Assembly (NCBI GenBank): GCA_001643675.2
Contig: LSRY02000018.1
Span: 310,001-374,000 of the forward strand
From: Monocercomonoides exilis
Lineage: Eukaryota > Preaxostyla > Oxymonadida > Polymastigidae
Reading direction: 5' to 3'
Length of the DNA stretch: 64,000 nt
The notes beneath the pieces were generated by a model. It was not told where the DNA came from. It did not search any database and worked only from the letters and a program-made list of their open reading frames with translations. Below, in pieces: positions 29,881 through 42,100 of this stretch; the stretch's first letter is position 1, and each line of letters starts with the position of its first letter. Position numbers and translations under genes: made by a program.

Positions 29881-31570
29881 TTAGTTCTTTATCGGGATCC
29901 TTTTTTTATCGGGACCTTTTTTTAATATGAAAAAAAATTTAATAAAAATTAAAAAAACACAAATGACGAATCCAATTTGTGAACAACTTTTCTTTTTCAT
30001 TTTTTTTCTTTCAGTCACATTGATTTCTTCCTTTTCATTTTCATGATCATCTTCTTTCACTTCAAATTTTCTCTTTATTTTTTTCATTTCAACGAAAGAC
30101 CTTAACTCATTTACTTCTTTTTGCTCTTCTTTTTTCATTTCTTCAAAAGAATTCTTTTCATCATCAACTTTTTCTTCTTCTTCAATTCCCAAATGTTCAC
30201 TCCTATCATTCAGAATCTTCTCATCAGAATTAACTTGCCATAGAAGTCGAATCTATTTGAATGTGATGAAGGTTGATACTCTGATGTTTCTGGAAGCTTC
30301 ATAAGAATCGGTCCAGACTCGTTATGAAGAACTCCACTTGTTGCAAAGGCTTTTTTTATGTCAGCAGGTGAGAGGGTGGAATGAATTGCTTGAGGGAGAA
30401 CATCCACAAGAGCTATTTTTTTCGATGAAGATGTAGATGAAGATGGAGGTTCATATTTTGTTTGCAGTTCTGTTTTGAGAACAGCGAAGACTCCTCTGTC
30501 AAGAGGCTGTGCGATATGTGTGCTGTGAGGAATGAAGGTGACGATGTCGATATTTTCTTTTTGAAATTCTCTCCAGATTGCCGGATCTGCTCGAGAAATG
30601 TGTGAGTCTATGAGAAGCAAGCAGCGAGAGTTTTCCAGTGACAGGCACTTTCTGCGATCGATAATTAATTGAAGGAGTGTTGTAAGTGCGTACTTTCTGA
30701 ATTAATTGCAGCACATCCAACCACTTCCGTTCTTTCAGATATCCAGAGTCTGTGACAACAGCGGCTTCATTTCATCAGGAAGACTTTTGCTGGGCCATAG
30801 AATCACAGAAGGAAGTGCAAATCCATCAGCAGCCTCAGCAGCAACCAGAGTGGAATTAGCCATTTTTGGTGGTTCTTTTCGAAATCCTGGATTTTCATTT
30901 TTAGGATGAACCACGCTCAGCTTTGAATTGGTTGGAATTCTCAGTGATAACTTATCCATGTTGAATATTAGTTCTTTGCAGTATTCATTTTTTTCGTTCA
31001 AACCGTCCAGTAATGAATACCAGGGCTGCAGAACACTTTGGCACGACACCGCAAGGCGATTAACATCAACATTTTTCTGCGAACTTCTCTTCAGCTCGGG
31101 ATGGCGCTTCACAAATTGGTAAGAGGTTCCAATTGAAACGTTTATGAATAAGGTGTCTTCGTCTTCTGTATCATGAATCACATTTTCCATCAAGTATATT
31201 TATTAGAATTATTAGTTATTAAAGAACAACAAACCAGTTTGCGAACTTTCCGTATAGGCAAACAGCTTCCAGATCTTGATTCAATGATAATTTCATCCAG
31301 CACAATTTGTTCTTTGTCTCCAATAACAAATTGCGGTCTTCCAACTTTTGAAACCAGCCTTTTGCTTCTCAGCGCCCGAACAGCATTTTTAATTCTTTTG
31401 CGTGAGAATTCCATGGAGTTTATTGCGTTTGTGATCCTGACAACTCCATCAACAACAATGCGCGATATCCGTTCCAGCCGATTATCTATCCTTCTGTAAT
31501 CGAAAGATTTCATTGCAGCGCGTAATTTTATTTGTCCAGCAATTCTCTTTTGTTCCACAGCAATTTTCAT
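29881..31570 (-). pseudogene. pogo/CENP-B-like DDE transposase, frameshifted
   Basis: In transcript order: an N-terminal helix-turn-helix region from ATG 31570 (SFDYRRIDNRLERISRIVVD, LRSKRLVSKVGRPQFVIGDK); then, in a shifted frame from about 31193, SYQFVKRHPELKRSS and LIFNMDKLSL with the first catalytic Asp (NMD); a third piece, SGYLKERKWLDVLQLIQK; and from 30620 LLIDSHISRADPAIWREF with the second Asp, followed by IPHSTHIAQPLDRGVFAVLK. An acidic tail lies at 30192-29881 in another frame. At least three frame changes plus UGA codons make this a fossil. It derives from a DNA-cutting DDE transposase. Confidence 0.75.
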
Positions 31571-31737
31571 TTTTTTATTATGGTTATGTTCTTAAGTCCA
31601 ATTTATTAATTTATTAATTATAATTTTCAATTTTCATTGAAATTAAATTTTTATTTACATTTAAAACGAATTTAAATGGTTTTACACCACTTGTTACCCA
31701 CCTATTTAATTATTTTTTTCGATGGAAGGGATTAATT

Positions 31738-31759
31738 CCCCCCCCCCCCCCCCCCCCCC
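31738..31759. repeat. Poly-C run
   Basis: Twenty-two consecutive C in the 5' flank of the pogo element, striking in an AT-rich region. Confidence 0.95.
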
Positions 31760-31927
31760 ATCTCCCTCCCCATTGGAAACAGGCTTAGTATTCAAATGGA
31801 ATTATCCTAATTTTCAGGGTTTTTTTTATACTAATTATGTTAATAAATATTTTAAAAGTGGGTATTTTAATTTTCTATTTAAAAATTAGTGCACCGTTAA
31901 ATAAAAAAAGGTCCCGATAAATAACTG

Positions 31928-34900
31928 ACCCTTAATAAAAATACCACACTTTGATCAAATTTCTGTTCGCATTCAAGAAACTTAAATGGAATGTGTCTGA
32001 AAGCATTATAAGGATGCAATTTTCCATTTTGGTGAAGTTTCGTGAGTGGAAGAAGAAATTAATAAGAAAATATGTCTTATTTAAAAAATTTTGAAAATAA
32101 AACAAATGAATTCTTTAAAAATGAATTCCATATCGACAAATATAGGGAATAATAGTGTAGAAAATTTCAAGTTTGAAAACAATGTTCCAGGTTTCAATCA
32201 TATGTAAAATTATTAAAATCGAATTATTCAGTTCCATAATTCTTTTCATATCTTGTTTTTTATTGTACATTGAAATGAGATAACTAAAAAAAAGACAAGT
32301 TTTTCTTTCTTTCAATCAAAAAAGTATTTCGTTGAAACTGAAAGGCGTTTATTAATCAGAATAAATTTTTTTGAATAATCTAAAACTTTTAAGTGATCAA
32401 ACCTTAATAAGAATAAAAATTTCTAAAACAATCTCCCTTTCCATTTGTTTTTGTGGTCACACGAGATCAAAATGAGAAAAGAACAGCGAAATAATTTCAT
32501 GTTCTGAAAAATTGATAGTTAACAATTGCAATTATATTCAAAATGATTCTGTCCAGTTCTGATTGCGTATTGTTGATCGATGATTATCTCAATACTTTCT
32601 TCCATCACACATGAATTGCAATCGAAAACAGTTTTTGTTCATTTCATCATTGATAAAATAAATTGAAAGAATATGAAGTGATCTCCTCCAACTCCCCCAC
32701 CCCAACAGAAATTCATTCTCTTATACTCATGCACAATTTCACAAAGTGGTTGTTTCTTTTTCTTCCATTTTTTTCCCCTTTCCTTTTTCCAGTGCAAGTG
32801 GAGAAAAATGCGGACTTTCAAACTATTTTTTGAACTAATCATTTTTATTTTGTCACGCTCATAATATTTTTGAATTAGCTCAGATTATTTAATGAATCAG
32901 ATTTTCTCATCTGTTAACAAACACCATTGATATCATATCGAAATGTTATGTAACTTCACATGAATTTCAAAATATGAGCCTTGTTTTTTCACTTTATTCA
33001 ATCGCAATAAGTTTATCAAAAGTACAAAATTTATCGATGAAAATGCCTGAAACAAAATATTTTGCCCCAAATATTTAATTAATTATTAATTTTGCTGTGA
33101 TAAAGCATCTTTTTACGATAATTATCATTTAATTTTACTGGTTTTTCAATAAATCAATTTCTTTGAAAATGAATTAAATTAACATTATCTGATATAATGA
33201 TGAATAATTCATAAATATGGAATAGGGCATTTTCTAAACTTCATGAAACACTCATTTCTCTTAATATTTGCACTATTCTATTTTATTTTCTATGCTTTTG
33301 ATTACAATAAAAGTCAAAAATATTGTGCAAATCTTTTTTCAACTTTTTTAAAGAGAATTGAAAATAACAATCAAGAGGTGTAAATACAAAACGAACAAAG
33401 TGAATAACATCGTTTCTGAACAAAAAATAGATATAATTCATGTTAAAGTTATACAACAAAAATATTGTTCTATTGTAGCAGCAAAAAGAACAATTTTAAA
33501 TTAATTGTCAACAAAAACAAGTTCTCATTCTTTCATCAGATAAAATAAGCATTTCTTTCAAAGGTAATAACAAAAAGAGTTAACACAATAATAACATTAT
33601 CGCAACTGAATTCAACTTAACAAAAAAAGCTTCTTTGCGCAATGAAAATGATCCACATGAGAACTTCATTTCCCTTCAAAATAAAAATATAACACAAAAC
33701 GGAATAATTAATGTTTGCGAAGATAACACCGAGTGAGTAAACTCCACAAAACAACAACAGAAATCATCAATATTAAAAAAACACTGGCAGGATCAGCCTT
33801 GTGAAGTCGCGCAAAAAGTTAAATCAAAAGATTTCCACTGAAAAGTGTTGTTTGAATTTAAATAAACCAAAAGAATGACATCGCTTAAAAACATATATCA
33901 AACAAATGATTCTTGAATTATTGTCAACAAACGAAAAACAGTTTTAAAATATCTATATAAGGAAGAATGAAGAAAATTGTTACGAAGAATGAAAAGTCTA
34001 TTGAAAAAAAAAAAAAAACAGCAGCAACATTCGAATATTCAAAGCAAATTGATGTTAGAAAAGATAAAACAAATTTTCTTTGCAAATGAATTGACGCTTC
34101 AGTAAATGGAAATATGGAGTATTTAACTAAAAATTGTTAATAAGTGAAAACATTGAAAACATTGAAATCTAAGCTGAACCAATGAAACTGCAGAAAGCAT
34201 TTTTTTAAACTCGAAAATTGAACATTCGAATCCGAAATATAAACAGCATTCAGCAATCTCAAAGCGATCCTAATAGAATGAAGATAAATGAAGTTAATTA
34301 GCAAACATACAAACATCATAAAAACAAAAAAGGTAATTGAAGACAAATAAAACATTTCAATATTTATAAATTCTATATAATTTGGATCATATCAAAACAG
34401 AAAGATATCGAAAAAATAATGTTCCACTCGTAAAATTATTTGCATCACTAAGCACAGCTAGTGAAACACGAGAAGAAAGAAGAAGCTCTTAACCACTTGA
34501 ACCAATTGCAATTGAAACCTAGCAACAATAGAAAGCAAATATTACAGCCATAGAAGCGCCATCCATCAATAATGTCCATTCACGCAATCATAATCTGATA
34601 ACATTAGAAAAGTGCACAATAAAAAGACACTGTTTCAATGCTTTGCACACGAAAAGAACAAAAAAAGGAGGAAACGAACGATTCAAAATTACAAACACAA
34701 CAAGAATGTATCAGCAAAAAAAGAAGATTTACTGATAAGCGAATGATAAAGAAAGATAAAATCTTTCGCACTGTCATACATTTTTATCCAGAATGATAAC
34801 ACGTTTAAACAAGTTGTAATTACAAACAAGCAAATCTCAACAATACAACTTTTTCAATCCAGCAAGAGTATTCACAACTGCACAATCAATGGGAGCATGC

Positions 34901-36193
34901 AAGTGGTTATCTGCAATGCACGTAAGAGATGCTCGTATCAATAGAAATGAGAAAAAATCAAAATCGAATTCAAAAATTTGATAAAGCCAAATGGCAAAAC
35001 TTAACACGAAAACGAAAAAAGTTACATGAAAATAACAACCAAAACTATCAAAGTTGATTAAAACGGAAAAGGAACAACAATTTAGCTAAGCAGCAGTTTC
35101 AATTCATTGTCAACAAAAAATTGTACGACTTCACAATAATTCCGAGTTAAACAATGCAAAAGAAAGTCCACTTCGACTAAAAAAAAAAAGAACAGAAAGA
35201 TGTTCAATTAGAATAGCTCGACCAACAAACATTAAAAAATCAATGAAAAAAAAAAAATATTTGAAAGTAATAAAAATAATTCCACTTTGCAAATTGAATG
35301 CAAGTTTTGTAAAAATATAGCAAAAGAAGAGGGAGAAAAGTTATGCTGATTTATGCTAATTATCGTAATTATAATTCAGGTTAACCAAAAATGTTATAAC
35401 ATGATTCATGTTGCTTTAATCAACAACGGAAAGCAACATGCACACAAATAACATAACACATAACATAACACATAATAATAATAACAATAACAATAACAAT
35501 AATAATATCCATAGTTATATAAAACTGAGATTAATATACATAGAAAGTTGAATATCAAGCTAATAAAATGTTTCAATCCATCTGAAAATCACTTAAACTT
35601 GAAATAAAATAGCAGAAAGCATCTTGCAAACAGAAAGTAATGCAGCTACCAAAAAAACTAAAAAACGAAACAAGCATAACTGAAAGATTATCAACAAGAA
35701 TGTTTCAACTTCTTGTTTATTCCTCCATATTTCCATTCAAAATTAATCAGATTTTTTATTTCGCTTCTGAGCAGCGGCTTTTCAATTGCCACTTAAAAAT
35801 AAAAGGAAAAAGATTGCAAACAGAGATACATGCAAAATAAAAAATTTGAATCTGAAAGATTATTTGGAGAAGGAAGGAAGAAAGGAAGAAAGGAAGAAAG
35901 GAAGGAAGGAAGAGGAGGAGAAGCAGGAGTAAGATTTAAGCAATGAATGTCAGTTTGTGGATAAAACATTTCACTGTGTGAACAAGATGATGAAGAAGTC
36001 TGAAAGGAAGTAGGAAAATAAGAAATGGCAGAGTAAACAGAAGAATTAGTGACTGGTTAAAAAGATGCAGAAGAAGAAGAAGAAGAAGCACAAGAAAAAC
36101 AGAAGAAGAAGAAGAAGATGATGATGAATGCGGAATATTTAAAGCAGATGGAAATGCATTTGTCTGTTGAAATTGAGTCTAATGTTGATTTTT
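31928..36193. other. Long gene-free AT-rich region
   Basis: I find no convincing frame on either strand, with or without UAR as sense, in most of this 4.3 kb. The minus strand is T/G-rich, like the 3' flank of the plus-strand giant gene at 55671-56640, so part may be 3' UTR of the minus-strand giant gene. A GGAA microsatellite lies at about 35868-35922. Confidence 0.5.
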
Positions 36194-37975
36194 CTATTGA
36201 TTTTGTTGATTTTGTTGATGTTGTTGAATATTCTGTAATAATTCTGTAGATGTCTGCATGTGAAGGAGGAGAGGAGGAGTAAGGATGCGAGATTGAGATT
36301 GAGATTGAGATTGAGATTGAGATTGAGATTGAGATTGAGATTGAGATTGAGATTGAGATTGAGATTGAGATTGAGATTGAGAAAGAGAAGAAAGAGAAGA
36401 AAGAGAAGAAGAAAGAGAATGTGGATAAGAATTAGAATAAGCCTGCTGTTGTGACAGAAAATGTTGTTGTGTCTGATATTGAGATGGTATTTGTGGTTGA
36501 TGTCGAGAAAGAGAAAGAGAATGAGGTTGAAGCTGAAGTTGAAGTTGATGCTGATGTTGATTTTGGAGTTGCATTTGTGATTTTGGATGAAATTGGGATT
36601 GAAATTGAGATTGAGAAGGACATTGAGACAAAGATCGAGATCGAGTTATCACACCAACAGAAGGAGAGTGTGAGGCAGAAGGTACAAAATAACTGGGCTG
36701 AAAGGGAGAGTCATTAACAGCAGGAGAAGAAGAGGAGGAGGAGGAAGAAGGAGAAGAAGATGAGGAAGAAGAGGAAGAAGATGAGGAAGAGGAAGAGGAA
36801 GGAAAGGATGAAGAGGATGAAGAGGAGGAAGAAGAAAAGGAAAAAGAAGAAGAAGAAGAAGCAGTCAGAGAAGGAGAAGGAGAAGAGACAGATAAAGAGG
36901 AAGCAGAAAGCGAAGGAGAAGAAACAGAAGAAGACAAAGAAGAGGAACGAGAAGAAGTTGAAGAAGAAGAAGAAGAAGAAGAAGGTGAGGATGATGATAA
37001 AGATTGCTGTTGAGGTACATAAGAGAATGGATGAGAAGTTGGAAGAGGAAAGAAAGGCGATGGTGAAGAAGCAGATGATGAAGAAAAAGAATTAGAAGAA
37101 TAAGAAGACAATGAAGATGAAACAGAAGAAGGAGAACGAGAAGAAGAAAAAGCAGAAGAAAAAAGAGAAACCAGAGGAATATCATGAGGGGCAAAAGAGT
37201 TGGAGTGATGGAGATGGAGATGACGACGTTTGCGATGAGAAAGATGAGAAAGATGAGAAGAATTGGAAGAAGAAAGGAAGAAATCAGTTGTGGTGTTGTT
37301 GGGGTATTTGTTTGAGGAAGAAAGATGAGAATAAAAGGAATCAGAAGAAGAAGAAGAAGAAGAAGAAGAAGAAGAAGATAGAGAAGAAGATAATAACGAA
37401 GATGAAATCCCCGAAATTCCTTGAAATTCTCCATGTTCCTTCTGCTTGTTTGCATCATCATCCATCCTATTTGAAGCATAATTGAAATTCTGCTTGTCTG
37501 GAGAAGGAAGAAGAGGAGTTTCTTCTCTTTGAAAAGAGCGATGGGGAAAGGAAGAGAAATTGGAGTTGAGGCTGTCAGAAGAAGAAGAGGAGGAGGAGGA
37601 AGAAGAGGAAGAAGAGGAAGGAGAAAATGATGAAGAGGAAGAAGAAGGAGGAGGAGGAGGAGAGGAAAGAACTAAGGTCGAAAAATGAGGAGAAGAAGCA
37701 GTTGATGAAGAAGGTGATATTGATGATGGTGAAACAATATTGCTTGAAGAAGGAAGAGAAGAATGAGAAGAATGAGGAGAAGGAGAAGAAGAAAAAGGAA
37801 GAGAAGGAAAAGAAGAAGAAGAAGAAGGAAATGCCAAATATCTGAATTGTGGAGCAAGAGAATTAAAAGCATTCGAATGATTCAATGAATTTTGATTGGA
37901 TGAAGGAAGCTGAGGCAAAGATAGAGGAAGATATTTGTGGGGAAATGAAGAAAAAGAGGAAGAAGAAGAGGAAGA

Positions 37976-38014
<39 letters not shown>

Positions 38015-39117
38015 AGAAGAGGAGGAGGAGGAGGAGGAAGAAGAAGAAGAAGAAGAAGAAGATGATGATGATGAATAAGGAATCGAATGTTTCAGAGAAG
38101 GAGAAAGAAAAGCATTATTCCCTTTGATTGCTCTTCCCATCCCAACATTCAAATTCCTATTCTCTCCTTCTTTTCTTCCTTCTCCATCGACCTTTTCTTC
38201 ATCATCAATCACAATTTTTGCTTCGGTTTCATTTTCAATTTTAACTTTCATTTTTTCGTTTTCTTCTTCTTCTTCTTCTTTTCCTTCTTTTTCCTCTCCC
38301 CCACCCACTCTCTTCCTCCACTCCCACTCTCTCAGCATCTCATTCTTCATCAGCTGCATCTTCTGCTTCTTCTTCTTCGTCTCCTTCGATTCTTGTCTTG
38401 TCGTGTTCATTTTCTCCATCACAAATGGAATGTTATTCAAACTGAGCATTTTAACCTCATTTATCATCCATTTCGCAATTGACTCATGTCGAAATGTGAC
38501 TATCATGTTTGTATGCACAACAAACACTCGCTCAATCAGAGGAGAGACAATGGGCTTGGGAGGAGTTATGCCTGAAGAGGAAGAGGAAGAGGAAGAGGAA
38601 GAGGAAGAAGATGATGAAAGAAGTGGTTTAAGAGGATTTAGAGGATTTAGAGGATTATTAGAACGATGAGGAAGAAGATAAGACTGTGATTGAGATTGGG
38701 ATTGCAATTGAGAAGAAGAAGGAGAAGAAGGAGAAGAAATTGAAGAAGAAGGAAAAGGATAAGGAAAAGGAGAAGTTTGGATTAAGGAAGAAGAAGAAGA
38801 TGATGATATTAATTCAGAATGAGAAGGAAGATTAGATGAAGATGAAGAAGTGGAAGAAGAAGAAGAAGAGGAAGAAGAAGTTGGAGTTATTTCGAGAGAG
38901 CCAACAGATGTAGAAGGAGGGGTTGAGATTGAAGAAGAAGAGGAGGAAGAAGAAGATAGTTTTGTTGGTGGAGTAACAGTAGAAGAAGTAGAAGATGCAC
39001 TCAATGGAAACAACGAAGAGGAAGTTGGAGTTGAAAGAATGGAAGAAGAGGAAGAGGAAGAGGAAGAGGAAGAAGGAGAAGAGGAAGAAGAAGAAGAAGA
39101 AGAAGAAGAAGAAGAAG

Positions 39118-39148
<31 letters not shown>

Positions 39149-42100
39149 GGGAGTGAGTTGAGAAGAAGAAGAAGAATGTTCAGAAAGCCAAGAAGAAGAA
39201 GAAGAATGAGAAGATGTTTGATTATCAGCACTTTGAGGAGATGGAGAAGAAGAAGAAGGAGACGAACAATGAGGAGGAGTGGAGAAACTGGGTGTTTCAC
39301 AGATGGTAAGAGAGGAGGAAGGAGAAGGAGGAGAAGGGGAAAGTGAAGAAGATGACAATGATGATGTTGTTGTTAATAAGTCTGTTAAATTGTCTTCTTC
39401 TTCATCCTCTTCCTCCTCCTCTTCTTCCTTTTCTTCTTCATCTGTTTTGTGTGTTTGATGACGATGTTGATTATGTTTAGATTTGTGTTGAATTTCATCT
39501 GGTCCTCTTTCCATTCTGATTGAATCATCGGAATTTTGACCAACCTCACAACTTTCGCTTCTTCCATCTCTTTCTTCATTTTCTTCATTTTCATTAACTT
39601 TATTGTTTTTCCCTCTCTTCTGCTGCTTTTGGTGTCTTCTTACTCTTCTTCTTTTGATTCCTTCTTTTTCTTCTTTTTCCTCTTCTTTTACTCTTCCTTC
39701 TCTTCCTTCTTCTCCTTTTATCTTCATTGAATCAATTTCAAATATCTTGTCTGAAGAAGAAAACCTTTTCTTTTCATCTTCCATTGTGCATTCATTTACG
39801 TCTTCTTCTTTTTCCTCTTCTTCACCATTTCTTCTTTCTTCTTCTTCTTTATCTTCTTCTTCTTTTCCATTTTCCATTTCTTCTCTTTCTCTTTCTCTTT
39901 CAACTCCTTTTTCATCTTTCACTTGATCATTTGCTTCCATTTCTGATAATTCCATCTTTGCCTCATCTTTTCCACTTTCAAGTTCCTTCTCTTCCTTTTC
40001 TTCTTTTTCTTCCCTTTCCTCCTCCTCTTCTTTCTTGTTCTGCTCATTTCTATTGTTTTCTTTTACTATTTGATTTTCTGACACATTCATTGTGTGATTC
40101 TCATTCTTTTCTTTTTCCTCTTTTTCTTTTTTAATTTCTTCTTCTTTTCTTTCTTTTCCATCTTCCTTTGCAACATTTGCATTTTCTTTGTCTTTCTTTT
40201 CTTTCTCCTCTTTCTCTGTTTCTTCTTTCTTTTCTTTTTCCTTTTCCATTCCATCTTTTTCTATCATTTTTTCTTTCTCCTTTTCTCCTTCTTCATTTTT
40301 CTCCTCCTCTTCTTTCCCCTCCTTCTCTTCCTCTTTCTTTTCTTTCTCTTCTCCCTTCTTCTCTTCTTCTCTCTCAAACTCTTCATAAATCTTTGGAAAT
40401 TTACTTCTGAAATATTCATCCAAAAGTATTCGCATCGCCTCTGTCTTCACTCTCTTTGAGCCAGCTGGGGCACGAAAGAAGACTTTTCTATGCAATTCTT
40501 CACTTTCTGAATGAGAAGAGGAGGAAGAGGAAGAGGAAGAGGAAGAGGAAGGACTTGAGGAAGAAAAACGAGAAGAAGAAGAAGTTGCAGCAGCAGTTGA
40601 ATAAAAAGAGAAAGAAGAAGATGAAGAGGAAGAAGATGAGGATGAAGGTGTATAGAAAACAGAAGCGGAAGAAGAAGGAGGCAAAGCAAGAGGATATCGG
40701 AGATTGGAATGAGAAAGAGAAGGAGAATGGAAAGAAAGAGAAGAAGAAGAAGAAGAAGAAGAAGAAGAAGAAGAAAGAGAAGAATTAGTATTATTCGAAG
40801 AATAAGAAGACATCTCTATTATCTTTTCATTCTTTGCCATCGAAGGCGAAAGAGAAGCAAAAGGAAGGAGAGGAAGAGATGTTTGTCTGGATAGTTCATT
40901 TGGCGAATGAGGAGTGAGGGCAGGAGAAATGCTGGTGGAGGAGAAGGAGAAGAGACGAGGGGGAGGAAGAGAAGGAGGGGGATTAGACAGATAAGAAGAA
41001 GAGGAATGAGAAGAAGAAGGGGGAAGAGAAGATGGAATAGACTGAGATGATTGAGAAGAATGAGGAGATTGAGAAGAATGTGATAATTGAACAGACTGAA
41101 CAGATTGTACTGATTGTTTCAGTTGATTTGATGGATTTGGTTGATTTGGCTGTGAATTTTGATAGGATTGAGAAGGAGAAAGTTGGGTTGTGTATGGCGC
41201 AACAGAAATGGAAAGGGAAAGGGAAGGAGAAGGAGAAGGAGAAGTAGCAGAAGAAGAAGAAAAAGAAATATTAGAAGAAGAAGAAAATGAAGAAGAGGTA
41301 GAAGAAGAAGAGGAGGAGGAGAAAGAGGAGGAGGAAGAAGAAGAGGATGAAGAAAAAGGATAAGATGAAGATGAAGAAGGAGAAGAGGATTGAGGAGTCA
41401 AAGAAGTTGATGTTGTTGCTGATGGTGTTGTCAATGACGAAGGAGAAAAAGAAGAAAAAGAAGAAGAAGAAGAATTGATGGGAAAAGAAGAAAAGGGAGT
41501 TGAAGCAAGAGAAGAGGAAGAATTAGAAGAAGAATGAATAAGAGGAGGAAAATTCAATTGCAGATCTCCTTGAAGTTTTTGTGTGGTTGCGTTTTGGATG
41601 CTTTGGGTGAATGAAATATTGCGAATATATTCAGAAAAGAGTGAGTTGATGACATTTGATAGATAAATCGAAAATCCTTGTTGCAATTGAGACAGACGAG
41701 GAGGAGCGAAAGAAGAGAGATTAGATTGAGAAGGAGATGAGAATGATGGTAATGGGAGTGGAATAGAAGCAGAAGAAGAGGAAGAAGAAGAAATAGAAGG
41801 AACAGAAGAAGCAGCAGAAGGTGCAAACAATGAAACATTTGTTGTTGCTGTTGTTCCAGGTGTTCCATTCAAAAACATCGAAGCCGGAAAAGTTGCCGGC
41901 ATAGGCGGATATGCAGAAAAATAAACTGGGATTTGCCCAGCTGCGGAATATTGTCCTTCTGCCGGCAAAGACAGCGATGGTTCAGCCGGAGATTGGGTCT
42001 GCCGGAAAGACAATTGAGCTGCAGAAGGCGAAGGTTCCATTCTGTTGTGAAGCAAACTTTCGGATGTGTTGTTTATTTCTGGCTTTGTATTGTCTGAATG

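Larger units (their letters stand above)
29876..31927 (-). mobile_element. pogo/Tigger-type DNA transposon, decayed
   Basis: The left end AGGGTTAGTTCTTTATCGGG and the right end, whose complement reads AGGGTCAGTTATTTATCGGG, form terminal inverted repeats of roughly 30 bp. They enclose a broken pogo transposase. TA lies at or next to both ends, as expected for this superfamily, with one base of ambiguity. Confidence 0.7.
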
